The notes under the pieces were generated by a model. That model saw only the letters and a list, made by a program, of their open reading frames with translations. It searched no databases and was not told the DNA's origin. A DNA stretch of 64,000 nucleotides. It comes from an uncultured Clostridia bacterium (GTDB lineage: Bacteria > Bacillota > Clostridia > Lachnospirales > CAG-274). The translations under genes were made by a program, and so were the position numbers. The stretch lies in the NCBI GenBank assembly GCA_947630475.1, contig CANRHR010000012.1:1-64000 (forward strand), in the 5' to 3' direction. Shown piece by piece: positions 15,423 to 25,172 of this stretch; within the stretch, counting starts at the first letter, position 1; each line of letters opens with the position of its first letter.

Positions 15423-17471
15423 CTACTGCATAATTTTATCTTCGGTTATTGTCCAGCCAAGCTTTGTTTTTTGGGCTTTTATTTTATGTTTTCTGTAAAA
15501 TTGAATTTCTTCAGAGCCTTTTACTCCAACCCATGTATCCTGAACAACCGCAACGGCAGAGTCATTATCTATTCTTGAGCATAAAACACTGGCTCCGTAA
15601 TTTGGCTTCTGCTGCGTTTCTATGGGTTCATAATTGCTCATTAAGGCGGAATCTTCCAAAACAGATTCCTCAAAGCCTATTATCGATGCGAAGCTTCCTC
15701 TTTGAGATTTATATTTTAATCTTGATTCAAATGCCGTTGTTACAGTTTCATTAAATGTTTCAATAGAAAGATTCTGATTTTCCGAAAATTGATTATAATT
15801 AAGATGTATTTTTACATCATCCATTTTTATCATAAAGGCTTTTATATTTACCCTCAGATTATCTCTGCTCACTGCGTAAATAAAGTTTCTTGCAGATTCA
15901 TCAACGGGAAAAATCATATCTGTTCCTCTTTGAGCGGCGCTGCATGTTCCATCCAAAATAACTTCCATGCCTGTATCGGTTGTTCCCACAAGCTGAGCGT
16001 CAATTATTGCTTCAACTCTGTTATCAAGAGGATTTTTAGGGTCATAAACTTTATTTTTATCCTCTGCATGAAATACCAGAGCAATCCTGTCGTTAAATGA
16101 AGCCAAACCCTCAAAAATAAAACGATATCCATCTATATCGATAGTTTGAGTTTTATTCTCCCCTCCTGCCGATACAGATGAAGCCAAAACATTTTCATTT
16201 ACATCATATCTTTTGTACAAATCCGTCATTGTTATATAATAATTTCCGTTAAGGCTTCTTACATGACCAAAGTCCATTCTGCCAAGCATTTTTTCATTAT
16301 TATCAAATGAATACATTTCTGGGATCGATTTTTTGGCAACCAAATTGGCTGAGCCTTCCTCAAATTCAAGGTATGTACTGTTATTTTTAAAGCTTTGTAT
16401 TACCTTATAATTTTTATTGCCGATATTGTTAATACAGTATTCAACAATAGTTCCGCTTGAAGATAGTATAACATCTGTAATTTCTGCCGAAAAATCATCA
16501 TTCTTTACTTCAACAGGCTTTTTTAAATATCTTACCTCGCTCATTTGCAGCTTCTCGTTAAATCCTATTTTAAAATCTGCGCTCTTTAATTCATCTCCGG
16601 GGTTTTCGGGATAATTTTCTCTTATATTTAAATTTATACTTTTTGCGCTTGGAGTTAAAGGCTCAAATCGTATAACTGTGGAAGACAAATTATCAGAGCT
16701 GTTGTTTTCCGCAAAATACAAATCCATTGAATAGAGCTTTTCATTATTATCAGTTAAAACAAAACTATATTTTTGAGTATCCAAATCTGTTTCAAAATAA
16801 AAAATTGTCGCTACCGGATCAGCAATCATTCTTGAAAGCTTTATCTCTTTATCGCCAAGATACTCAACCTGCTTTAAATATATATAATTGGAGCTGTTTG
16901 ATGTAAAATCAGTTTGTTCAGCCATATACATTTTTTTAGGCGGAGGTGAATTTTCATCAACAGGCGGATTAAGAAGGTGCTTATTTATGTTAATGACAAC
17001 AAAAAGCGCAACAGCGGAAGCCAAAACCATAAACAACAAAGCGCACATAATTATTATAAATATTTTTGGTATAGCTTCTGTTTGTTTTTCAATCTTAGTT
17101 TCTTCTTCTTCGTTTGTAACATCGCTTTTTTCGTTCCTTACGGTATCGTATACAGAAACATCATTAATATAATCATAATTTACTTCTACAAGATCTGTTT
17201 CGGCATCTTCTCTTAAAAGCTCGTTAATTTCGGCATTCAGATTAACCGGCTTTTCCTGCTCGGCAGCTTCGGGCTGAGGGTTTTCCGATGATGGAGTATC
17301 TGAATTTTCAGTCTGAGTCTGTTCTTGATTTTGATCTTGAGCTTGCTCATTGTCAGGGTGTTCATCAGGCTGTTTATCATCTTCTTTTGTTTCAAACAAA
17401 TCCTCAAGATCTGAATTATTATCCGATTTGTTTTTTTTATTAAATATATTTTTTAATTTTTCAAAGACCAT
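15423..17471 (-). CDS. Membrane-anchored protein of unknown function, last gene of the VWA/ABC operon
   Basis: 682 residues. Residues 1-115 are cytoplasmic, acidic and Gln/Glu-rich (EQAQDQNQEQTQTE), like low-complexity linkers. One membrane helix follows (about 140-165, IFIIIMCALLFMVLASAVAL). The remaining 500 or so residues face outside and look beta-rich, with no recognised domain. AAGGTG lies 6 bases before the ATG at 17471. The start overlaps the stop of the VWA gene upstream, so the two are translationally linked. It may be the extracellular output or sensor of the complex formed by this operon; that is inference. Confidence 0.8.
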   Translation of the reverse strand: MVFEKLKNIFNKKNKSDNNSDLEDLFETKEDDKQPDEHPDNEQAQDQNQEQTQTENSDTPSSENPQPEAAEQEKPVNLNAEINELLREDAETDLVEVNYDYINDVSVYDTVRNEKSDVTNEEEETKIEKQTEAIPKIFIIIMCALLFMVLASAVALFVVININKHLLNPPVDENSPPPKKMYMAEQTDFTSNSSNYIYLKQVEYLGDKEIKLSRMIADPVATIFYFETDLDTQKYSFVLTDNNEKLYSMDLYFAENNSSDNLSSTVIRFEPLTPSAKSINLNIRENYPENPGDELKSADFKIGFNEKLQMSEVRYLKKPVEVKNDDFSAEITDVILSSSGTIVEYCINNIGNKNYKVIQSFKNNSTYLEFEEGSANLVAKKSIPEMYSFDNNEKMLGRMDFGHVRSLNGNYYITMTDLYKRYDVNENVLASSVSAGGENKTQTIDIDGYRFIFEGLASFNDRIALVFHAEDKNKVYDPKNPLDNRVEAIIDAQLVGTTDTGMEVILDGTCSAAQRGTDMIFPVDESARNFIYAVSRDNLRVNIKAFMIKMDDVKIHLNYNQFSENQNLSIETFNETVTTAFESRLKYKSQRGSFASIIGFEESVLEDSALMSNYEPIETQQKPNYGASVLCSRIDNDSAVAVVQDTWVGVKGSEEIQFYRKHKIKAQKTKLGWTITEDKIMQ

Positions 17472-17476
17472 AAAAA

Positions 17477-20197
17477 TCACCTTCCATTTCTTTTTTTCTT
17501 ATTGCGGGCTAAAATTTCGGCTGTTTTAAGTTTTTTGTCCGGCTCTTTATCGATAATATTTTTATCTTTTAAGGAATTTTCCGCTTCATTTATTTCATTT
17601 TCTTTAATTTTTTTAATAGCCTTATTTTCTTTAAGGAAATATTTCACAAAAGCATAGTATAAAAATTCTTTAAATTTTCTCATTCCAATATCTATTATAA
17701 ACAAAAATAAAGAAATTGTCATTAAAATATTAGATAAATTTTTATTTTTATATGCCTTTGGTTCGATTTTATCAAAAATATTGCTTTTATAATCTATAAC
17801 CTTTCCTGCGCAGGCATATGCCAGCTCCTCTAAAAATTCTTTGTTTTTTTCCAAGCCCGAAAAATCATACTCCCTTGCCCAGCTCACAAAATCATATGCT
17901 GTAAAATCGGCTTTTTTGGCATTTTCATCTTGATATTCTATATTTATTGTATAAAATCCTTTATCCAAGTTTTTAGTTTCAGCCCTATAGATATTTGAAG
18001 ATACCGCTTTAAACTCCAGATTTACTTCACTCTCTGTTCCTGTAATTTTGCCTGAATTTATAATAATTGAGCTGTCATATGTTTTAACATATACATAATT
18101 TTTTCCGTTTTCAGCCTTTATTTCAGCCTCCATACCCGCCGAATCATTATTTTTAAGCACTTTTGAAACAGAAGCTATAAAAATCTCCATTCCTTCATTT
18201 GACGAAAACCACTCTGAACACCAATTCGACGTGTCTGTTGCAAAAACCCCTGTTTTGCCAAGGCCATACCTCATAAATGCCAAAACAGGCTCATTTTTTT
18301 GAGTTTTTAAAACCGCTTCGACATTCGGCTTAAATGATGATGCTATATAACCGTTAAGCATCGGAATATTGTCAATATTTGAAATTATAGGCGAATCTCC
18401 TGCCGCTTCAGGATAAAAATCAATTTCATTTAAAAATTCCTTTCCCGCTGATTTTGTTTCATCTGCAAAAATTTTAGGAAGATCTGTAAATTCATCCGTA
18501 TAATAATATCTGCCGTTTCCTGCCTGCGCAAGGTTTTGAAGAAGCTGTGTGTCGGCATCGGAGCCTACACCCACACATGACAGCGTTATTCCGCCATTGT
18601 TTATTCGATTTATAAGATAAGAATAACCGCTTGTTTCAGCCTGTCCGTCTGTCATTAATATAATATGCTTATATCGGCTTTTAGAAGCCTCAAGCCTTGA
18701 AACGGCATCATCAAGCGCCGGCAAAATACTTGTTCCCATACCTACGCTTATAGAGTTAATATTATCTTTTATGCTTTTTCTGTTCTCCCCTACTTTTTCA
18801 AGATTAACCACTGTTTCGGGGAAACTGTCAAAGGCTATAACTGCAAGGCTGTCTTTGTCTTTCAATGCATCAAGAGAGGCTGATGCCGCTTCTTTAGCAA
18901 TTGAAAGAGCCGAAACGCCATAATGAACCGCCGACATACTTGCTGAGCGATCCAATACAATCACCATAGAAAGATCATATTCTTTTGCATCATCAACAGG
19001 CTTCATATTAACAGGAAGAATTTTTTCAAGCGCAGTATTTTCATATCCTCCCATGCCAAAAGAATATTTTCCTCCGGTAACAAACAATCCTCCGCCACTG
19101 TTTTTTACATAATTTTCGATATTATCTATAGTTTTTTCTCCCAAATCGTCATAACTACAGTCTGCAATTATAATTTCATCATATTTAACCAATGATGCCA
19201 AATCATATTCATTCCCTGCCTTAACTATTGAGCCATTAAATCCATTTTGGCTTAAGGCTGAATAAATCTCTTTGCCGCTGCCGCTGTCATTTTCTATAAT
19301 CAAAATTTGAGGAGCATCATCAACATATACATAGCAGAAGCCAACATTGTTATCTTTAAAAGTATCATTTTGAGATGAAATTTCAGCCTTTAAAGTGATT
19401 CCTCCGCCATCATCGGCTGTATCCGAAAACAAAAATTTATTTTCTCCTTTTTGAAGCTCAATATTACGTTCGCAAATCAAGTTGTTATTTTTATAAAGTG
19501 CAATACTTGCTGTATTATCTGAAACACTGTAAATAACCGCTTCTATTTCATATAAAGCATTTTTGTTTACTCTTGTATCAGCATTTAATTGCGAAAGTTG
19601 TATCTCGTTTTTCAAATTATTTTCAATAAACAGTGTATCAACCTCTGCGCCGCTTTTAACTATATTTTCAGCCTCATTTAAAGCGCTGCCGATATTTTCT
19701 CCTCCATCAGATATTAAAACAATCCTTTTGCTTTTGTCTTTATCCATAACGGAAACAGCATTATGCAGTGCCTGCTCTATGTTGCTGCCCTCTTTATTTA
19801 TATCAGATTTAATTTCAAAATGATTGTTTTCTTTTTCAGGCATTTTTTCAATTGCAGAATTTTCACCAAAAATCATAAATCCAACTTCTTCATCGGCAGG
19901 CTTGGCCTTAAGCTTATCATTGATAAAGCCTAAAATTTCATCCGATTTGCCGACGCTGTATGAATTATCTGCAATAAACATAGTCTGTGTTTTAAAATTA
20001 ATCAAATTAATCTGAGGTTCACTAAGTGAAAGCATAATCAAAGTTATTATTATCATTCTAAATAAAGTTAAAAAACAACTGAATTTATTTTTTATGATTT
20101 TTTTTGATTTAAAATCAATCATGCCTATCGCAAAAATAATAGCTGCCGCAAACGGAATTAAAAACAAAACCCAATAATTTAAAAATTTAATTTCCAT
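17477..20197 (-). CDS. Membrane protein with two VWA-like domains and a GATase-like domain
   Basis: 906 residues. Two N-terminal helices are followed by a VWA-like fold (MFIADNSYSVG, a DxSxS metal site). Next is a segment resembling class I glutamine amidotransferases (EIIIADCSYDD, GGGLFVTGGKYSFGMGGY). The second, canonical VWA domain has VIVLDRSASMS, VIAFDSF and ILMTDGQAE. A beta domain, a helix near residue 850 and a lysine-rich tail end it. This layout is known from BatA/YegL-like loci beside MoxR ATPases, but no MoxR is here. It overlaps the previous gene by 11 bases. VWA domains bind protein partners through Mg2+, so an assembly role is likely. Confidence 0.87.
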   Translation of the reverse strand: MEIKFLNYWVLFLIPFAAAIIFAIGMIDFKSKKIIKNKFSCFLTLFRMIIITLIMLSLSEPQINLINFKTQTMFIADNSYSVGKSDEILGFINDKLKAKPADEEVGFMIFGENSAIEKMPEKENNHFEIKSDINKEGSNIEQALHNAVSVMDKDKSKRIVLISDGGENIGSALNEAENIVKSGAEVDTLFIENNLKNEIQLSQLNADTRVNKNALYEIEAVIYSVSDNTASIALYKNNNLICERNIELQKGENKFLFSDTADDGGGITLKAEISSQNDTFKDNNVGFCYVYVDDAPQILIIENDSGSGKEIYSALSQNGFNGSIVKAGNEYDLASLVKYDEIIIADCSYDDLGEKTIDNIENYVKNSGGGLFVTGGKYSFGMGGYENTALEKILPVNMKPVDDAKEYDLSMVIVLDRSASMSAVHYGVSALSIAKEAASASLDALKDKDSLAVIAFDSFPETVVNLEKVGENRKSIKDNINSISVGMGTSILPALDDAVSRLEASKSRYKHIILMTDGQAETSGYSYLINRINNGGITLSCVGVGSDADTQLLQNLAQAGNGRYYYTDEFTDLPKIFADETKSAGKEFLNEIDFYPEAAGDSPIISNIDNIPMLNGYIASSFKPNVEAVLKTQKNEPVLAFMRYGLGKTGVFATDTSNWCSEWFSSNEGMEIFIASVSKVLKNNDSAGMEAEIKAENGKNYVYVKTYDSSIIINSGKITGTESEVNLEFKAVSSNIYRAETKNLDKGFYTINIEYQDENAKKADFTAYDFVSWAREYDFSGLEKNKEFLEELAYACAGKVIDYKSNIFDKIEPKAYKNKNLSNILMTISLFLFIIDIGMRKFKEFLYYAFVKYFLKENKAIKKIKENEINEAENSLKDKNIIDKEPDKKLKTAEILARNKKKRNGR

Positions 20198-21935
20198 TAT
20201 TATACACCAGCCATTCTGTCAGAAGCAAAATAAAAATTAATATGCCTAATAAATATTTCATACTTTGATTTGTTTTTACTTTATTTGCCGTAATATTTGC
20301 CGGCATAATACTATTTTCTTCATGTTCATCCAAATTAGGGTTTACGGCAAAATAATATTCTCTTTCGTTATTTAATATCTTATAAATTCCGCTTTCATCA
20401 CAGCTTCCAATCGACAATGAATCCCCATTTATCCGCTCTGTTTCATTATTCGGCTTTATAAGCAAAGAATCTGATGATAAATTTAGCTTAATGCTCTCAC
20501 CCTGATTAACATCATTATTTTCTGTTATGCTCATTGCGGAAAAATCATTTATAACATTTTTTATCAAAATCGGAAAATCAACCTTTAAAACAATGTCTGA
20601 ATCATACAGATCAAATGAAAATACAATTATCTTTTGTCCATTTATCTGCGCTGCATATATAACAGGATTATTTTCACTTGTAACGGCAGCTTTAAGCGAA
20701 GAATCTCTGCTTTCAACAATCCTGCTTTGTATAAGCTTAAAATCAAGCCCATTTAAATATTCAAAGCCTTTTATATTCTTAAACTCTAACTTATTCGCTT
20801 TGGCATAGCCTTTTATATCAAATAAATCTGTACCGTTAAGGGGATTAAAAATCACTATGTTGCCTGTTTTGGGCAAAGTTTTTGGAAGCTTTCCATTAAA
20901 TACATATATCTGATACTGCTGTGTATCTAAATTGTCAAAATCCTCAATTTTATAAATATCTCCTTTAAACGCTGCTTTCAAAGCTTTATTTAAATAATAG
21001 TTTTCGCTGCCGCAAACGATAAGCTTTGAAGATTTTGCATTATTCCCCGCCAAATATCTTACATCATCCTCTTTAAGCTGCTCTTCCTGCTTTGTACAGA
21101 CTTTATAATATGAATATTTATTGTCGATATTATCAAAACTTATTGTGCTTATGCTATTTTTATCAATATTTACATCTTTAAAATCGATAAGATTATTTTC
21201 ACCGTAAAGCATTACTGTTCTGTTAAGAGAATTATCGGAATAATTTTTTATCTCCGCCTTTATATAATTGTTTTCAAAATCACCAAAAGCAGAAATAACA
21301 GCTGTATTATCCGAAATTTCTCCCACAATAAAATTATGTATCCTATTGTTATCTGTTTTTATTGTTCTTGTTGAAAAAATATATATTTCGGTGTTTTCAC
21401 CCGAAATCTTATTTGCAAGCTCCAGCGTATTATCCAAATCCGCATACAAATATGAAGCTTTAAGAGAATTAACAGCCTTAAGTGCATCGGACTTATTGCT
21501 TCTGTTTGTTAAAATTTCGGCATTTTTATCTGTTTTTATAACAGATACAATGCAGCCGTCATCAATATTTTTTAATAATTTGCTCATTTCATCCTTTGCT
21601 TTATCAAGAAAAGATACAGAGCCGTTATCTGCCAGCATGGAAATTGAACAATCGGCAATTAAAATTATATCCTCACTCTTTTTATCCGAATTTATATAAG
21701 GCTCAGCTATAAAAAAAGAAAATCCAAATATCGATAAAATTTGCAAAAGCAAAAGCAAATTTTTTTTAAGCTTGTTTAATGCTTTCTTTTTAACGTTTTC
21801 ATTTTCTGAAATCTTATTCCAAATAAAAAGGCTTGGAACGGATTTTTGTTTATTTTTATTTTTGTAAAGATGAAATAAAATCACAACGGGTATAAAAGCA
21901 ATAAACCACAACCCGTTTATATTATTAAAGCTCAT
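20187..21935 (-). CDS. BatA-type membrane protein with VWA domain
   Basis: 582 residues. Residues 1-75 form the BatA N-terminal module: two helices, with FIPVVILFHLYK and SVPSLFIWNK as the recognisable pattern. Next is a VWA domain with IILIADCSISM (metal site) and ADLDNTLELANKIS. The long external part ends in a membrane helix (YLLGILIFILLLTEWLV). AGGGTGA lies before the ATG. It lies between the coiled-coil gene and the larger VWA gene and probably pairs with the latter. In aerotolerance (Bat) operons such proteins lie beside MoxR and DUF58 genes, both missing here. Confidence 0.85.
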   Translation of the reverse strand: MSFNNINGLWFIAFIPVVILFHLYKNKNKQKSVPSLFIWNKISENENVKKKALNKLKKNLLLLLQILSIFGFSFFIAEPYINSDKKSEDIILIADCSISMLADNGSVSFLDKAKDEMSKLLKNIDDGCIVSVIKTDKNAEILTNRSNKSDALKAVNSLKASYLYADLDNTLELANKISGENTEIYIFSTRTIKTDNNRIHNFIVGEISDNTAVISAFGDFENNYIKAEIKNYSDNSLNRTVMLYGENNLIDFKDVNIDKNSISTISFDNIDNKYSYYKVCTKQEEQLKEDDVRYLAGNNAKSSKLIVCGSENYYLNKALKAAFKGDIYKIEDFDNLDTQQYQIYVFNGKLPKTLPKTGNIVIFNPLNGTDLFDIKGYAKANKLEFKNIKGFEYLNGLDFKLIQSRIVESRDSSLKAAVTSENNPVIYAAQINGQKIIVFSFDLYDSDIVLKVDFPILIKNVINDFSAMSITENNDVNQGESIKLNLSSDSLLIKPNNETERINGDSLSIGSCDESGIYKILNNEREYYFAVNPNLDEHEENSIMPANITANKVKTNQSMKYLLGILIFILLLTEWLVYNNGN

Positions 21936-21944
21936 AAAATCACC

Positions 21945-23360
21945 CTAACGCAAATCGGAAAAATATTCTTTAACGACCTGTTTATCTTCATTTGAAAGAT
22001 TATAATCCTCAATATTTTTTAAGGCAGCGCTCTTATATTCAGAAACCTTATTTTTATAAGAAATCTCATCATTTTTATCTGCTTCAACATATACTTTTTT
22101 AATTTCAGCCTCATAATTTTGATTACCCTCAACAGAATCGATTTTTTTAGCGGTTTCATTTTTATTTAATTTTTCATTTTTATCACTGCCGTTATTTTCA
22201 ATATGTCCGCTTCCGGCATTACTCTGAGATGTATTATCCATTGTTTTTTCAAAATTTTCACGAGTTTCCGTCAAAACCTTTGATATTTTTAAATTTTCTT
22301 CTTCATTAAGAATATTTTTTTTAATTGTATCGGTCAATTCCTCTTTAAGAGCATTGTTTAAATTTTCAGCTTTACTTAAATCCGTCTTTCCGTTTGAAAT
22401 AGCCGACATTTCTTCCGAACAGTTGTTTAAAACTTTTTTAAGCTCTTCATTTTCATTTGAATCAAGGCTTTTTTCTGCTTTTTTTAAGGCATCTCCTATA
22501 GCTTCGGCATCTTTTAAGCTTAAATTATCAAGATTGCGATTTAAATTATCAACTCCAATTTCTGCCTGCCTTACATCATTATTTTCCAGTGCATAACCTA
22601 TGCTTTCAAGGCTTTCATTTTCTTTGAATATTTCCGCCAAAGCCTTTATATCCTTGCTTTCTGAATCTGCTGTTTTTTTAAACTCTATTTCCGAATTTTT
22701 TATTTTTTCCGATACCGATTTTTCATTTCTTTCAAATTTAATTTCTTTTTCAAGTTTTTTCAGCAAATTTTTCTTATCTTCATAATTATACAAATTCTCA
22801 GCATTAATCATATCTTTAGCTTCGCCTATTTTCTCCGCCGCCTGCTCTGTTTTTATAAAAGCTTTTCTTTGCCGCTCAAGGTCAGCCAAAAACGGAGATG
22901 GTACAAAATAAAGCATAAAACTTAAAATTAAAAGAAAAATACCAAACACAGCAGCATTTTTATTAATATTAAATTTATATATCTTTATAAAATTACTTTT
23001 TTCGGCTGTTGATATCGCATCTTCAATCGCAAGTTTTTGAATCTCTGTTTGTTCGGCTTTTGCGCTCAATTCAAATGCCGTTATAAATCTCTCCTTAAAA
23101 CCAAGGCTGTCAGCTTTCAAAACCACAGCCTTGGTTTTGGGCAGCAAAATTATAAAAACAAAAAACGAAGCAACAAAGCCTGCCAAATGAACAAACATAA
23201 TAAGACGGAAAATTTTGTTAATATAAAAAAGCTTTGATATAAATATTATGCCCAAATCGGCAGCAAAACACAAAGCCAATGCAAATATAAATATATTTGC
23301 GGCATTTTCAGCCATCATCAAAATTCTTAAATTTTTTAGAGCCGCCTTTATCCTTTCCAC
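21945..23360 (-). CDS. Membrane-anchored coiled-coil protein
   Basis: 471 residues. Three membrane helices lie within the first 170 residues (about 15-38, 50-73 and 148-168). After them comes an almost purely helical, Lys/Glu/Asn-rich region of some 280 residues, with heptad-like leucines, that should form coiled coils. The overall plan recalls DUF4175-like proteins found in VWA clusters, but I cannot confirm the family. The start is GTG 23360 with GAGGGTG upstream. It may be a scaffold between the ABC unit and the VWA proteins. Confidence 0.78.
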   Translation of the reverse strand: MERIKAALKNLRILMMAENAANIFIFALALCFAADLGIIFISKLFYINKIFRLIMFVHLAGFVASFFVFIILLPKTKAVVLKADSLGFKERFITAFELSAKAEQTEIQKLAIEDAISTAEKSNFIKIYKFNINKNAAVFGIFLLILSFMLYFVPSPFLADLERQRKAFIKTEQAAEKIGEAKDMINAENLYNYEDKKNLLKKLEKEIKFERNEKSVSEKIKNSEIEFKKTADSESKDIKALAEIFKENESLESIGYALENNDVRQAEIGVDNLNRNLDNLSLKDAEAIGDALKKAEKSLDSNENEELKKVLNNCSEEMSAISNGKTDLSKAENLNNALKEELTDTIKKNILNEEENLKISKVLTETRENFEKTMDNTSQSNAGSGHIENNGSDKNEKLNKNETAKKIDSVEGNQNYEAEIKKVYVEADKNDEISYKNKVSEYKSAALKNIEDYNLSNEDKQVVKEYFSDLR

Positions 23361-23379
23361 AAAATCACCCTCAAAAAAA

Positions 23380-24225
23380 TTATCGGTATTTGTTTTTTCC
23401 TATAGGATCTATAATACTGGCAGAAAGCTTTGCAAAAAAACAGGAAATTATAATATTAAAAAAAATTGCCATCTGCCATATTTTTATTCCGTTTTCGGCA
23501 TTTCCTCTGCCAAATAAAAACATCATAATATCTGTTCCGGAAAAATACGCTATAATAGACAAACAGGCTGCAATTGGATTTACAGACATAATAATTTTAA
23601 AAAGCCAAGAAGAATCAGTTATATTATAATCGCCGGCATAAATCAATAATGTTAATACAGTTATAATAATAGGATAAAAAACAAGCGTTAAATAGCTTAA
23701 AACCGTTGAGATTACAGTCCTTTTAAATAACGATGAAAAAAATATTGAAATTGAGCCTATTGAAGCTGCATATGTAAGATCGAAAAAATATACCAAAATT
23801 AAATCCGGTATAGAAACCCCTCCGTAATAAAACACCACCGAATATACAGGCAGAGCGGCTGTTATCATAATAAAAACAAACAGAAGCGAGCTTAAAAGCT
23901 TTCCCCAAATAATATCCGATGTACTCATCTTAGTTAAAAGCATAAGATCAAAAGTCTGCCTTTCTCTTTCTCCGCTTATTGCCGATGCCGAAAAAGCCGG
24001 AACAGCCAAAAAAACAACCATTGTCTGAAGAGCAAGCATACAGCAAAACAGCTCTATTGTCACCTTGGGATCAAAACCGTTAAAGCGACTATTATCCAAT
24101 ATTACATCAAATAAAATAAGCGCCGTTATTCCAAGCATTCCCAAGCCATAAGCTCCTATTGCAATAAAAGTTCTGAAGCTTCTGAACATTGTATTTATTT
24201 CTCGTTTAAAAACAGGATTTTTCAT
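23380..24225 (-). CDS. ABC-2 type transporter permease
   Basis: 281 residues with six predicted helices. It opens MKNPVFKREINTMFRSFRT, the usual cytoplasmic lead of ABC-2 permeases, and has the ISGERERQTFDLMLLTKMS loop seen in Nat/gliding-type permeases. Its ATG overlaps the ATPase stop (ATGA), so the two are coupled and should form one transporter. Substrate unknown; context suggests export or extraction of a membrane or cell-wall component. Confidence 0.9.
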   Translation of the reverse strand: MKNPVFKREINTMFRSFRTFIAIGAYGLGMLGITALILFDVILDNSRFNGFDPKVTIELFCCMLALQTMVVFLAVPAFSASAISGERERQTFDLMLLTKMSTSDIIWGKLLSSLLFVFIMITAALPVYSVVFYYGGVSIPDLILVYFFDLTYAASIGSISIFFSSLFKRTVISTVLSYLTLVFYPIIITVLTLLIYAGDYNITDSSWLFKIIMSVNPIAACLSIIAYFSGTDIMMFLFGRGNAENGIKIWQMAIFFNIIISCFFAKLSASIIDPIGKNKYR

Positions 24226-25169
24226 TGCTTCACCTCTGTTTCTTCAGTTTGTGCGTCTTGTGTCAGCTTTATAAATAAATCTTCGAGATCTCCCTCTTTT
24301 TCACCGAAGCTGACAACAGATACATCTTTTTTAACCGCCTGAGTTAAAATCTGAGATAAAATCAAATCATCACCGTTAAAGCTGAAATTAATCTCACCAA
24401 TACCCTCTTTTATTTCAAAAACTTCTTTATATTCCTTAAGAATCAGCAAAAGCTTTTCGCCGTTATTCAGATATTTAACATAAATATTTCTGTATTTTGA
24501 GCCTCTAATCATAATATCATTAATACTGCCGCAGTCTATCAGTCTGCCATGATCTATTATTCCGATTTCACTGCACATTTGATGAAGTTCAGGCAAAATA
24601 TGAGAGCTTATTATTATCGTTTTGTCAAGCTGTTTAAGCTGTTTTAAAATATCTTTCATTTCGGCTCTTGCCATTGGATCCAAACCCGATGCAGGCTCAT
24701 CCAATATCAATATATCGGGGTCGTTTATAAGGCTTCTCGCCAAGCAAAGCCTTTGCTTCATACCCCTTGAAAGGCTGTCGACATAGCTGTCAATCTTTTG
24801 TGACAAATTAACTGTTTCCAAAAGATTATTTATAAGATCTTTCCTTTCATTTGTAGGTATATAATATGCATCCGCATAAAAATCCATATATTCGCTTACC
24901 TTAAGGTTGTCATATACTCCAAAAAAATCAGGCATATATCCTATCTTTTCTTTAATTATCGATGGATTTTTTACTATATCAACATCATCAATAAATATAC
25001 TGCCAAGGCTTGCCCTCATAAGCCCTGCCATAATTTTCATTGTTGTGGTTTTTCCCGCACCGTTTGGGCCTACAAATCCAAAAACAGAGCCTTTTTCAAT
25101 TGTCAGATTTAATCCGTCAACAGCATTAATTTTCCCAAATGTTTTTACTAAATTTTCTATTTTAATCAT
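24222..25169 (-). CDS. ABC transporter ATP-binding protein
   Basis: 315 residues. Walker A GPNGAGKTT, signature LSRGMKQRL, Walker B ILILDEPASGLDP and the H-loop SSHIL are all intact. This is the CcmA/NatA class that works with ABC-2 permeases. The C-terminal 80 residues form the extension usual for that class. It starts 3 bases after the exported-protein gene and overlaps the permease by 4. Similar ATPase-permease-GATase sets serve gliding motility (Gld) in Bacteroidetes; whether that comparison holds here is inference. Confidence 0.94.
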   Translation of the reverse strand: MIKIENLVKTFGKINAVDGLNLTIEKGSVFGFVGPNGAGKTTTMKIMAGLMRASLGSIFIDDVDIVKNPSIIKEKIGYMPDFFGVYDNLKVSEYMDFYADAYYIPTNERKDLINNLLETVNLSQKIDSYVDSLSRGMKQRLCLARSLINDPDILILDEPASGLDPMARAEMKDILKQLKQLDKTIIISSHILPELHQMCSEIGIIDHGRLIDCGSINDIMIRGSKYRNIYVKYLNNGEKLLLILKEYKEVFEIKEGIGEINFSFNGDDLILSQILTQAVKKDVSVVSFGEKEGDLEDLFIKLTQDAQTEETEVKQ

Positions 25170-25172
25170 GTT

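Noticed and set aside
23380-25169. Assigning the ABC pair in the VWA operon as Na+ exporter NatAB
   Set aside because: The ATPase is of that class, but the neighbours are quite different and nothing points to Na+.
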